This document shows positions 37,101 through 48,962 of a stretch of DNA of 64,000 bases, one piece after another (position 1 is the stretch's first letter; every line of letters starts with the position of its first letter). This DNA is from Rhodeus uyekii (taxonomy: Eukaryota; Chordata; Actinopteri; Cypriniformes; Acheilognathidae). The notes under the pieces were generated by a model, which searched no databases, had not been told where the DNA came from, and was given only the letters and a program-made list of their open reading frames with translations. The stretch spans positions 1,160,001 to 1,224,000 of the forward strand of contig JAWRVZ010000180.1 in assembly GCA_037043235.1 (NCBI GenBank). Direction: 5' to 3'. A program made the position numbers and the translations under genes.

Positions 37101-40100
37101 ATTAGCAAGATTTTAAAATGTATTCGGTGATTAATAGGAAGCCAGTGCAGGTTTGACAGAACTGGGCTAATATGCTCATACTTCCTGGTTCTAGTAAGAA
37201 CTCGAGCTGCTGCATTTTGGACCAGCTGGAATTTGTTTATTAAGCGTGCAGGGCAACCACCTAGTAGAGCATTACAATAATCTAGCCTTGAACTCATGAA
37301 CGCATTAACTAACTTTTCCGCATTTGTCTTTGAGAGCATTTGTCACAATTTAGATATATTTTTAAGATGGAAGAATGCCGTTTTACAGATGCTAGAAATG
37401 TGGCTTTCAAATGAAAGATTGGTATCAAAGAGCACACCCAGGTTTCTAACTGACGACGAAGACTTGACAGAACAGTCATCGAGTGTTAGACAGTAGTCTA
37501 GATTATTACATGCAGAACTTTTTGGTTTAATAATTAGAATCTCTGTTCTTTTCTGAATTAAGCAGTAGAAAGTTATTATTCATCCAATTTTTATATCAGT
37601 TATGCATTCTGTTAATTTAGTGAATTGGTACGTTTCATCAGGATGAGAAGAAATATAGAGCTGAGTATCATCAGCGTAAGAGTGAAAGCTAATGCCATGC
37701 TTCCTTATAACTGCACCCAAAGGATGAAAAGCAATGGTCCTAGTACTGAACCTTGAGGAACTCCATACTGAACCCGTGATCGATATGACATCTCCTCATT
37801 TACTGGATCTATGGCACCATCAAGATCTATGATCTCTGGAAGCATCTCTTTCAGTAGCTTAGTTGGTATTGGGTCTAGCATACATGTTGTTGATTTTGAT
37901 GATTTAACGAGTTTAGACAATTCTTCCTCCCCAATAGCAATGAAGGAGTGGAATTTTTCTTCAGGGACACTAAAATGTACTGTATTTTGTGATATTGTAG
38001 TAGACGGTTGCATCGTTATAATTTTCTCTCAAATATTATGAATTTTGCAAGTAAAGAAGTCCATGAAGTCATTACTGCTGTGCTGATTTAAAGCATCTGG
38101 GGTTGAGGCTTTATTTCTTTTTAGTTTAGTCACTGTATCAAATAAATACCTAGGGTTGTATTTGTTTTCTTCTAAGAGGGTAGAAAAGTAAGCAGATCTA
38201 GCTGATTTTAAGCTGTCTTTCCATGAAATGCGAAAAAACCTCAAGCTCAGTTTTTTTCCAGCTCTGGCTGCTCTCTTGAGGGCCCGGGTGTGTTCGTTGT
38301 ACCACGGTGTTGGACTATTTTCTTTAATCTTCTTTAAGCGCAATGGAGCAACAGTGTATAAAGTGCTGGAAAGGAGAGAGTTAATAGTTTCTGTTGCAAC
38401 ATCAAGTTCTTCTAGGCTATCTGGGATGTTAAGTAGATGAAACTGATCAGGAAGATTATTTATAAAGCTATCTTTCGTGTTAGGAGTAATAGTTCTACTA
38501 TATTTATAACAGGGGGTTAGTTTTTCGACTTTGGCTAATGGTAATCTGCATGCAACTAAGTAATGATCTGAGATGTCATCGCTCTGCTGCAGAATTTGAA
38601 CAGTATCAACATTGATCCCATGCGACAATATTAGATCTAAAGTATGATTACGAGAATGAGTGGGTCCTGATACATATTGTGTAACTCCAATAGAGTTTAA
38701 GATGTCTCTAAATGCCAATCCAAATGCGTCTTTTTCATTATCTGCATGGATATTAAAATCAGCGACAATTATGACTTTATCTGCAGACATTATTAATCCT
38801 ATGAGAAAATCAGCAAATTCTTTGATAAAGTCTGTATGGTGCCCTGGTGGCCTGTATAGAATAGCCAGCACAAAAGTTAAACAGGAATTATTACTTGCAC
38901 TAGATAATTTTACATTAAGGACCATCACTTCAAAAGAATTATATTTCAAATTAGACCTTTGAGCAGTACTGATCGTGTTACTATAAATTACAGCAACACC
39001 TCCTCCTTTACCTTTCAGACGAGGCTCATGTTTATAACAGTAATCTTGAGGGGTGGACTCATTTAAAGTAATATAATCGTCTGGTTTTAGCCAGGTTTCT
39101 GTCAAACACAGCACATCTAGTTTATGATCTGTAATCATATCATTTACAATAAGTGCTTTTGAGGAAAGGGATCGTATATTCAGTAACCCAAGCTTTATCA
39201 TTTGTTCATTTGTGTTATATCCGTTCTTAGTTGTTTGTAAATCAATTCAATTTGAGAATTTTTTGTATTTGCTAATTCGGGGAACAGACACAATCTCTGT
39301 AGGATGATATCTAGGTGAAAGAATCTCTATGTGTTGTAATTTATCTGACCTCTGTGACGTGAGACAGCTAGCAGATGGTCGGTTTAGCCAGTTTGTCTGC
39401 TTCCTGACCTGGACCCCAGTTAGTCAAGGTTTAGCTCTAAGACTATGTGCCAAATTACTAGAGAGAAGAGCGGCACCATCCCAGGTGGGATGAATACCTC
39501 TTTTCAACAGGTCAGGTCTGCCCCAAAAACTTTTCCAATTGTCTATGAACCCTATGTTATTCTGCGGGCACCACTTAGACATCCAGCCATTGAGTGAGGA
39601 TAATCTGCTAAGCATCTCATCACTCCTGCACATAGGAAGAGGGCCAGAGCAAATTACAGTGCCTGACATCGTACTTGCGAGTTCACACACCTCTTTAATA
39701 TTAGTTTTAGTGATCTCCGACTGACGAAGTCGGACATCATTAGCGCTGACGTGAATAACAATATTAGAATATTTACGATTAGCCTTAGCCAGCACTTTTA
39801 AATTTCCTTTGACGTCAGGCGCTCTGGCTCCCGGCAAACATGTGACTATGGTGGCTGGAGTCTCTATTTTCACATTCCGAGTAATAGAATCGCCAATCAC
39901 TAGGACACTTTCAACAGGTTTCTCAGTGGGTGCGTCACTGAGTGGGGAGAACCTGTTTGATGTTCTGATCGGAATGGAACAGTGGTTTTTTGACCCGCGA
40001 TTATGCCGTCTCACAGTCACCCAGTTGCCCTGCTGCACGGGCTCTACAGCCGGAACCGAACAATATACAGGGTTTGCTAAGCTAGTCGCATCCAAAGTAG

Positions 40101-43100
40101 TATCTAAAGCCCTTGCATTCTTACTATCCTTGATTAAAGTTTGGATGCGTGTCTCTAATTCTGAGATCTTCTCTGTCAGCCTGACTATGTCCCTATATTT
40201 ATCACATGTGAAGCCCTGGCTGCTGACAGAGACAGACAGAGTATGCATGAAGCAGAAAGAGCATGTAACAATTATAAGAGATGACATGACTCACCATTTG
40301 TTTGATGAACTCGGGGAAAAAGGCGCGAGCGAGAAAACGCTGTATGCACGGACAGTAAGATAGCACAATGCTAACATGTTTAACGACTAAGATTAAAGCT
40401 AACGATTACAGTTTATTAAATAATCAAGTATTGTATCTAGCAATAAGAACGAACATCAAGTTTAAAATCTATAACAAAAACAAGTTTATACGACGCAAAC
40501 AAACGCAATCCACTCGAGCAAAGAGGAAAAAGCAGCAGTGCAGCAGTCAAAATGGTCCGTCTGAAACCGAGAGAGATTTTACTCTACAAAAAAAATGTAA
40601 CTATGTACATTCTTTCTTTTCATTCTTTCAAAAACACTAAACAAAAAGACAAAAAAATTAAATTAGGCTGCATCCTACATCCTATTTTGTTCTGGCCACA
40701 GCAGCTCTGAAAAAGTTTACATGCAGATGATAGCTGTATTTTTTTCAGAAAGTATTTTCAAAAACTTGCAGTTTGGAACCTGTTTCGAAGTTTGCATTCA
40801 AAACGTGCCATTGTCACGTAAATGAACGGTCATTAAATGTTTTCTGTTCTCAATTGAAAACGGTGTTGAGTATGCTGATCCAAAGTTAATTAATGATTTT
40901 TACAATGAAAATGAATTAATGAAAAACTTACTTAAGCTGGACAATGACTTTCTTCTAGAGCTGCTGTACAGCCAAACCCATCTTCATTGTATTAATTTGC
41001 TACTATCACAGAAAAGCTGCTTTGAAACAATCGATATTGTATAAAGCGCTAATGAAGGAGACAAGACTTGAGTCATCTTCATCACAAGCGACTTTAGCTG
41101 GGTTTAGGGTTTGGACATGAGTTTCAGAGTTTGGTGATTGTGTTTCAATTCTTAATTCAAGTCTGTAACCAATGGGGAAAAACTGTAACAGTATACATTA
41201 TTCTGTAAAAACTGTAGCTGAAAAAATGACCTCTGCTTTGATTCAGATTCACAATACAGTCTTTTTTTTTCTTTTCTTTTTTTTTAAATCTTTTGATTTC
41301 CAAAGTAACTCTCTCAATCTCTCACAGTACCTCTGCAAGCTCCATCAGAAGTGGAAGTCGTCCAACTGAACAATACCGCGGTCATGGTGAGATGGAGTCC
41401 AGTCAGCACAGAATCTGTCCGAGGACGCTTACTAGGCTACAAGGTACACAATCTTTTAATGATAATTCAGTTTGGCTCTTCTCATAGCTTGGCTTGCTCA
41501 CACTTTACTTTAGATTACTTTGATTACTATGTACTAAAACACCAACATGACTATTACTTTCTGTGTAACTGCACTGAGGTTTGGTTGCATTTAGGAGTAA
41601 GGGTGGGACAGGATCGAGAAGTAGATTTTAGGGCGATGGTTAGGGGTTAACCGTATCACAACTACTTTAAATGTATTTAGTATTCTATTTAAATGCATTT
41701 AGTATTTCCGCGTAAATTGCATCAAATCTTAGTCAAGGCCACCAAATGTAAAGTGTGATCCTGGCTTGGTTTACTCTTGAGATCCATCTGAGAAGGAAGG
41801 GCCCCAGAACTCACAGCCGACGAAGCCTGGCAGTTCAATCTCCTGCTGCGGACAAGTACAGAGTGATCAAGGTCCCTGGACACAAGGTGGAGGAGGTCGT
41901 GAGCGACTTGCAGTATTACTCAAACTATTCTCTGACAGTAGCGCCTTTCAACAGTAGGGGTGAAGGTCCGCATTCAACAGCTTATCACTTCAGCACTCCA
42001 GAAGGCGGTAAGGTCCCTTTTCTCAGTGCATGTGTAAACCTCAATGAATGTGGATGAGATCAACTGAACGTCTGCTCCTCTCCGGCTTCTAGCTCCTGGA
42101 CCAATTTCGTCCTTGACCTTAGAGAGCCCGTCTGAGACAGAGGTCACGCTGCACTGGGAAGCTCCACACAACCCCAACGGAGTGATCACAGGATATCTGC
42201 TGCAGCACCAAGAGAGTGGGTCAAACCTCTGGATCAAAACACACTCTGTGTTACTGGAACATGAGTCCAACAATTTCAGCGTGTATATATATATATATAT
42301 ATACAGTGGAGTTCACTTATCTCGAGTCATGGTTAACTCACCAATCCTATTATTTACATTTATGCATTTGGCAGACGCTTTTATCCAAAGCGACTTACAT
42401 TGCATTTTAAGAAACACATTGAATCAGTTCTTGCTTTCCCTGGGATCGAACCCATGACCTTGGCGTTGTTAGCGGCATTGCTCTTCTGATCGAGCTACAG
42501 GAAAGCCGATGTATTATGTCGATGTTTTTGAAGTGGAACCGCCAAACTCCCTATTTGTCTTTGCATTTTCTTGTGGGTTACGTCGATTCGTTTGCATCGC
42601 TGAAATCTAATATCTCGAGCACAAATGAGGGACAAATACGCCACTTCACATGGTTATCTCGTGACTGAGCGTTCGCATGCGCTGAGTTCGCATGCGCGGG
42701 CAGTGTTGCCAACTTGGCACCTTTGTCGCTATATTTTCTAAAAAGCGACTAGCGACAAATCTAACGACTTTATCTGGAGTTATTGGAGACTTTTGGAGAC
42801 TCTCTGAAGTGAAAGCACATATCGTTCTTACTCTTCTCAAGGAGCAGTCCTGGTCCTCCCAGATGCAGGGAGAACAGATGTTCACTACTCCACATGTACG
42901 CAATGGTAGTACGGGATGTCAAATGTTTGTCTAAAGAATAATTAAATCAAAATATAAATCGCTACATTTGTTTGACTCACACAGCCTCAGTCACATATTC
43001 TCGTCCACTGTGTGTGTGCGCCTGTCTGTGACAAAAGCTAACTAGCTGCTTGCTTATCACGTGTCAGTCAAAACTGAACACCCAAAAATACAGGGAGGAG

Positions 43101-46100
43101 TGGGAATCAAACCCTGAATTCCAAGGCTGGTTAAAGCCGTTTATTTGGTGACAATACACGGCATACTTGTTGAGAAAGCACATTAGGCAGGCAGAATGCA
43201 AGAAAGTATGCAATCTAGTACAGCCACACAACGCGCACACACACACACACACACACGTGCACACACACACACACACACACAACGCGCACACACACACACA
43301 CACACACACACGTGCACACGCACACAAACACATCCCTGCTTCTGGTTCTGACGTGACTCTGCTCAGCGCCGCTGCGGATTGAAGAACGGATTGAAGGTTG
43401 TTAAAAGACGGGACGAAGCCAAATTGGTTGAGAAAGCACATTAGACGGGCAGAACACAAGAAAGTATGTAATCTAGTACAGCTGATGACCTCACAAATAT
43501 GTTATGACTGTTTATGCTGTGAGTGAAATTGTGTTTGCAATGTTGGAGAATATAATTAAAGGTTTGTATGGAGAATGGAAGGTGTTTTTTATTGTATTCT
43601 GGTAAATCTCTGCTGTTAGTTGCTGCACATATGCCTTTTGTTGTTAGCAAACATATACAGTGTGTGTACATTTTTATAGCATGCCGATCGCTTCATCAAA
43701 TAAATCACCATATTGGCTGTTGGTTATCTCGATCATCTGTTATCTTGACGCTTTTTTGCAACCCCTGAGGCCGTCGACATGACCCAACTCCACTGTATCC
43801 TGAATATATAAGCTTAACAGAAAGAACCAGTGTCTCTCAAAACGTTAGCCATTGCTTGCAGCTCTGCACAGAATAATAAAATTCCAGTGAATAAAGTGCT
43901 ATAGTCAGTTCAATTACACCTTTATCAATAGATTATACTGACCACTATCAGAAAACCAGGGGCTTACAGTACGAGCACAGTGTCAGAATATTACAAAAGG
44001 ATGGTATTTAGCATAAAATGAAGCAGACTGCAGACTGCAGCAGCTCTTGGAGATATGTTTATGACTGAACAGGCTGAAATCAGATCTGTATCTTGACCTG
44101 ATGACCAATTGCTGGGGTCTCTAAGGGAAGCTTAGGGTGTCATTTGTTCTGACTGGCTTCTGTTCTATCCTCTGTTTAGTTGTGCCTGGAAGCTCAAACC
44201 CACAGCCGGTGAGGTCCATCGATCTGTCCGTTGTTTCTGAGTACACAGTGAAGGATCTGGATCCTCAGAGCCGCTACCTCTTCTACCTGAGAGCGCGCAC
44301 CACCGCCGGGAATGGGGAGCCTATCATAAGGCAGGGCGCCACCTTGTTGGATGGAGGTGAAACTGCACAGCTAACATTTCGGCCTTCTTATTATTTGCAC
44401 TAACAGGATACAACATACTACTTTGTCAAGTCTCATCTGCATGTTCCCTCCACAGAACCGCCATCTGTCATCAACATGACCACTGGAGAGACATCGGTCA
44501 ACCTCAGCTGGGTGCCAGGAGACAGACATCGCAACTTTGCCTTTAGATTCCGTTACATCCCAAAAAGTGGTGAGAGTTTGATAAAGATTTAGATCAATCT
44601 TTTGATTACATGTGTTTCCCATATCACATAAACAATATCATATCCAATATCCAATATCATAAACAAAATCATAAATGGAGTTTAAGTTCACCATCACCAA
44701 AAATTAGCAATGAGAGAGTCATCATACTTTGTATTTATTTTTACGTTCAAATAAACACTGAAACATACCATGTAAACATAATGATTGTATCTAATGTAAA
44801 TGCATAAATGTATAAATCTTTATGGTAACACTTAAAATACTGTACTGTCAACTACACAGGAACAAGCAAGTAACACAATATTACAATTTTAGTAATTAAC
44901 TAGAAATTAATCAATGAATTAGTAAGTAATAGCACTCAGTCAAATCAGTCTCGAAAGACCATACGTATAGTGTCCTTGAGATTTCGTCAGTCTTTTGTGT
45001 AATGCCACATGCCTTTAGGTCCCTCTTGCATACGTCCTTGAAACGTAGTGATGGGCGGCCGACTCTCCTTGTGCCAATCGCCAGTTGTCCATATAGGATG
45101 TCCTTTGGCAGCCTCCCATCCTCCATACGTCGGACATGTCCCAGCCATCGAAGGCGACGTTTACTCAGCAGGGAGAACATGCTGTGGGTGTTTGCACGCT
45201 GCAGAATTTCGCTGTTAGGGACATGGTCTTGCCAGCTGATTTTCAGGATGCGTTTTAGACACCGTAAATGGAAGGAGTTGAGCCGGCACTCTTGCCTCAT
45301 GTAGGCACTCCAGGCCTCACTTCCATATAAAAGGGTGCTGAGAATGCAGGCTTGGTAAACTCTGACTTTGGTGTGTACTGTCAGTGCGTTGTTTTCCCAC
45401 ACCCTCTTGGTCAGTCGTGACATGATGGTGTTTGCCTTTCCAAGTCTTCTGTCCAGCTCCTTATCGAGTGAGAGGGTATTGCTGATTGTTGACCCCAAGT
45501 AGATAAAGTTATTGACTGTTTCCAGGGTGATCCCATTGATCGTGATTGTAGGGGTAATGGTGGTATCTTGCACTCTGACCTTGGTCTTTTCCAGGCTGAC
45601 GGCGAGTCCAAACTGCATGCAAGCATCGGCAAAACGGTCACCCAGTCTCTGAAGGGCTTCCATAGTGTGAGCCACAAGAGCCGCGTCATCTGCAAAAAGC
45701 ATCTCCCTGATGAGCACAGCCCTCACTTTTGTCTTTGAACGCAGTCGTGCCAGGTTGAACAGCCTCCCATCAGACCTGGTGTGTATATATATGCCATCAG
45801 TTGATGAGTCAAAGGCATAGGACAGAAGCAAGGAGAAGAATATCCCAAATAGATTTGGTGCCAGAACGCAACCCTGTTTTACACCGCTGTTTACTGGGAA
45901 GGAGGTTGAGAAAGATCCATCAAACAGGACTGTTCCCTTCATATCTGCATGGAAAGAGATTATCATGCTGCGGAGTTTTGAAGGACACCCTATCTTACTG
46001 AGAATTTCAAATAGGCCCTTCCTGCTGACTAAGTCAAAGGCCTTGGTGAGGTCGATAAACATCATGTAGAGTGGTTGACCTTGCTCTCTGCTCTTCTCCT

Positions 46101-48927
46101 GGAGTTGTCGTAGAGAAAAGATCATGTCTGTTGTCGACCTGCCTGCTCTGAAGCCACACTGGGATTCTGGGTACACACGGTCAGCCAGTAACTGCAGCCT
46201 GTTTAGTATAATGCGGGCATACACTTTACCAACGATGCTCAGAAGCGAGATCCCTCTGTAATTGTTGCAGTCACTGCGGTCACCCTTGTTTTTATACAGG
46301 GTCACAATTTACACAGTCAAATGCAGTATTAGCTAATCAATAACTACCATTTATACCATTCATAACTCCAAGAGGACTATAATGTAAAAAAAACAATTAT
46401 GGCAAACGTAATCCAGATATGATTAAAAAGGTGCAAGGTGCAGGTTGATGTGACTGAATTAAAAAAGTCTGAAAGCTGAGCAAGTGAGAAACACTATCAA
46501 TGACACAGTGCTCTTCATGTCGTGATTTGGTTTTGTCCAGAAGACGCAGCAAACATGAGAACGCCTAAAAGTCAAACGAAGCTGAACTCAGCGGTGACGA
46601 TGTTGCTTGTGTGTGTGTGTGTGTGTGTGTGTGTTTGTGTGTAGACGGCGGTCAATGGGAAGAGTCGGAGCAGGTCAACTCCACGCAGGCCTTCTATCAG
46701 CTGCAGGGACTGAATCCGGGCGTTTCATACCACCTGCAGATCTGGCCCGGAAATACTTCCTGGGTTTTCAAAACCAAAGGACCAGGTACAGGCCCGTCTC
46801 CAGCATCCCTGGACAGTTGAATGGGTTCTGTGTTCTCATCTGCTGTGTGTCGTCTCTTGCTCAGAGCTGCAGGAGTTGCCCAGTAGCTTTGCGACTCAGG
46901 GCTGGTTCATCGGACTCATCAGCGCCATGATTCTGCTGCTGCTGGTGCTGCTCATTCTGTGCTACATCAAGAAGAGCAAAGGAGGGAAGTACTCAGGTAA
47001 CACACACACACACACACACTCACCCACACACACACTCAGGCGTTTTCAAATTCAGATGTTTATTGTCATTACACATGTACAAGTACAGTATAACGAAATT
47101 AAGTTTGGAGCAAGCCTCCGAGCCGCAGCCATTTCAGGCGCCGCCACACGCTCTCCAGAAATACAAGAATGCAGTTTAGCAAGCATTACATAGCAAACAC
47201 AACAAAACATAACATGACACATTACGCATGGTCACGTGATGGGATTTTTTGTATGGAGTGGGAGAGGAGATAGATAAGGACAGGCAGACGGATGGAGGGG
47301 GGCTGGGATTGGGATCGGGATCGGGTGTGTATGGTGCGAGTAGGTCTGAGATTGTGTTGTGTGAGAGTGTTAGCCAAAACATAAGATGTTTTCGAGTTCA
47401 GTTCTATGGTTTGTCCTTGAAGAGAGATAAGGCAGTGCACAGGGAAAGATAGCAGACCAAGCTGTCAGGCTGACCTCCCAACCAAGAGATACAATTACAA
47501 GAAAATACAATTTTTAATCCATTTGATGATCTTCGGTAATTTGTCCAGATCATAATCAATCAATCAGTTCTGGTCCTCAGCACTCACGTTTGGTCCATGC
47601 AGTTCCCCTAGAAATTACGTCCAGCCTCATGGCCACACCGGTTACAGTCCGTAAAAGTTCACCAGTCTGACCCCCGATGGAGCCCACTCTTCCCTGCGTA
47701 TCCGCAGTCCGGACTGCGTTGTTACGGTTCAGTTCCTCAATCTGTATCACTCTCTGATTTAATTCCTTCAAACGGTCACACACAACCCCGAAGCATTCCT
47801 TAATTTCCACAGACAGCGGCTGGGTGAAATTGCTTGCAGCTGTCTTACCAATCTTCCGATAGGTCAGGGCAGTCCCAAAGACAAAGAATAGGAACCCCGC
47901 CATCAATAATCCAATCATATATAAATCTTCCGCATCCTCCACGGACAGAGCCTACAGGCACAGGACTTGCCAGTTGTTCCATGGGTCCATCACGTACCCT
48001 GCAGCAAAGGTCCCGTCCGGGCAGGTGGGTTCTCCCGGGGCACCCTTCCTTTGTGAGAAAATCCTATCGATCACGCTGATTGACCAGTTAATCAATTCCA
48101 TTTCAGTATTTTCAGGAGTCCAGCAAGCAGTGGGTCAGAAAAAAAAAAAAGACAAAATACCAAAGCGCCAGAGCAGAGCGGGAGCAGAGAGAAAACATGT
48201 CTGCACTGTACAGAGCTGGAAGTAGGAGTTCCTGAAGTTTTGGGAGACTGAATCCGCTCTCTTTTGATACCGGGTAAACCCTTGCGGTCTCGTGTGGACG
48301 GCCAATCCGTATATTTTTTGTGAACCGATGATGTCATCACATCACGTGTCGGCTGAGTCACACGTAAAAGCAACAGTGTTGCCAGATTGGACTGAAGATT
48401 CCAGCCCAACTACAGCTTAAAACCCTCCCATTTAAAAAAATACCAGCCCAAAGTGCGTACTCTTATAAAATATATATATATATGAAAATGTTCATAAATA
48501 ATGAAAAATGAAAAACTATCCCAAAATGTATCAACCAGCCCAATGCATTTTTCCCGGTCGGACGTGACCAAAAGGTAACTAGCAATATGGCAACACTGAA
48601 CAGCAACAACAATGCGCATGCTCAAAGTCTTCTTCTCTGTGTATAGTGTATATCTGTGGCAGAATTACAGCGCCCCATACTGGTCTGGCATATAAACTAC
48701 ACCGTTCTCAGTCGGTTTTAGTGGTCTCGTGTGGACGCTGATATTTCTTGCTCCGACGCCGTTTATGATCGGATAGGGAATGCACCGGCTTCGTGTGGAC
48801 GTGGCCTCAGTCTCACCCACACACACACACACACACACATACACTCTCAAACTCACCCACCCACACACACACACATACACTCACCCACACACACACACAC
48901 TCAAACTCATACACACACACTCAAACT

Positions 48928-48962
<35 letters not shown>

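Larger units (their letters stand above)
36783..40365 (-). mobile_element. Near full-length L2-type LINE with internal RT deletion
   Basis: It runs from a 5' region near 40365 to a 3' UTR ending near 36783 (AGTCAAGTCACC complementing the usual L2 tail). ORF1 (40287-39424) encodes an SGNH-esterase-like protein, and ORF2 starts at 39201 with an intact endonuclease. The RT is damaged: after LLKEMLPEIID the sequence jumps to the VNEEMSYRSRVQYGVPQGS segment, removing much of the palm. The later region retains a YADD-type box and the C-terminal block. It lies in the 5.1-kb l1cam intron, antisense to the gene. Confidence 0.92.
42304..43795. mobile_element. Tigger/pogo-type element with nested repeats
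   Basis: It begins CAGTGGAGTTCAC and ends AACTCCACTG, flanked by TA on both sides (42302-42303 and 43796-43797). Further complementary blocks lie inside (TTATCTCGAGTCATG and ATCTCGATCATCTG). It contains a SINE, a CA microsatellite and a CAGTGTTGCC-type hAT piece. No transposase could be read. It sits in l1cam intron 22. Confidence 0.78.

Noticed and set aside
39809..40363. 184-codon + strand frame over the L2 copy
   Set aside because: It is the antisense shadow of the esterase-like ORF1 on the - strand.
42113..42457. 114-codon frame from FN3-4 into a microsatellite
   Set aside because: It is read-through of exon 22 past its donor at 42216.
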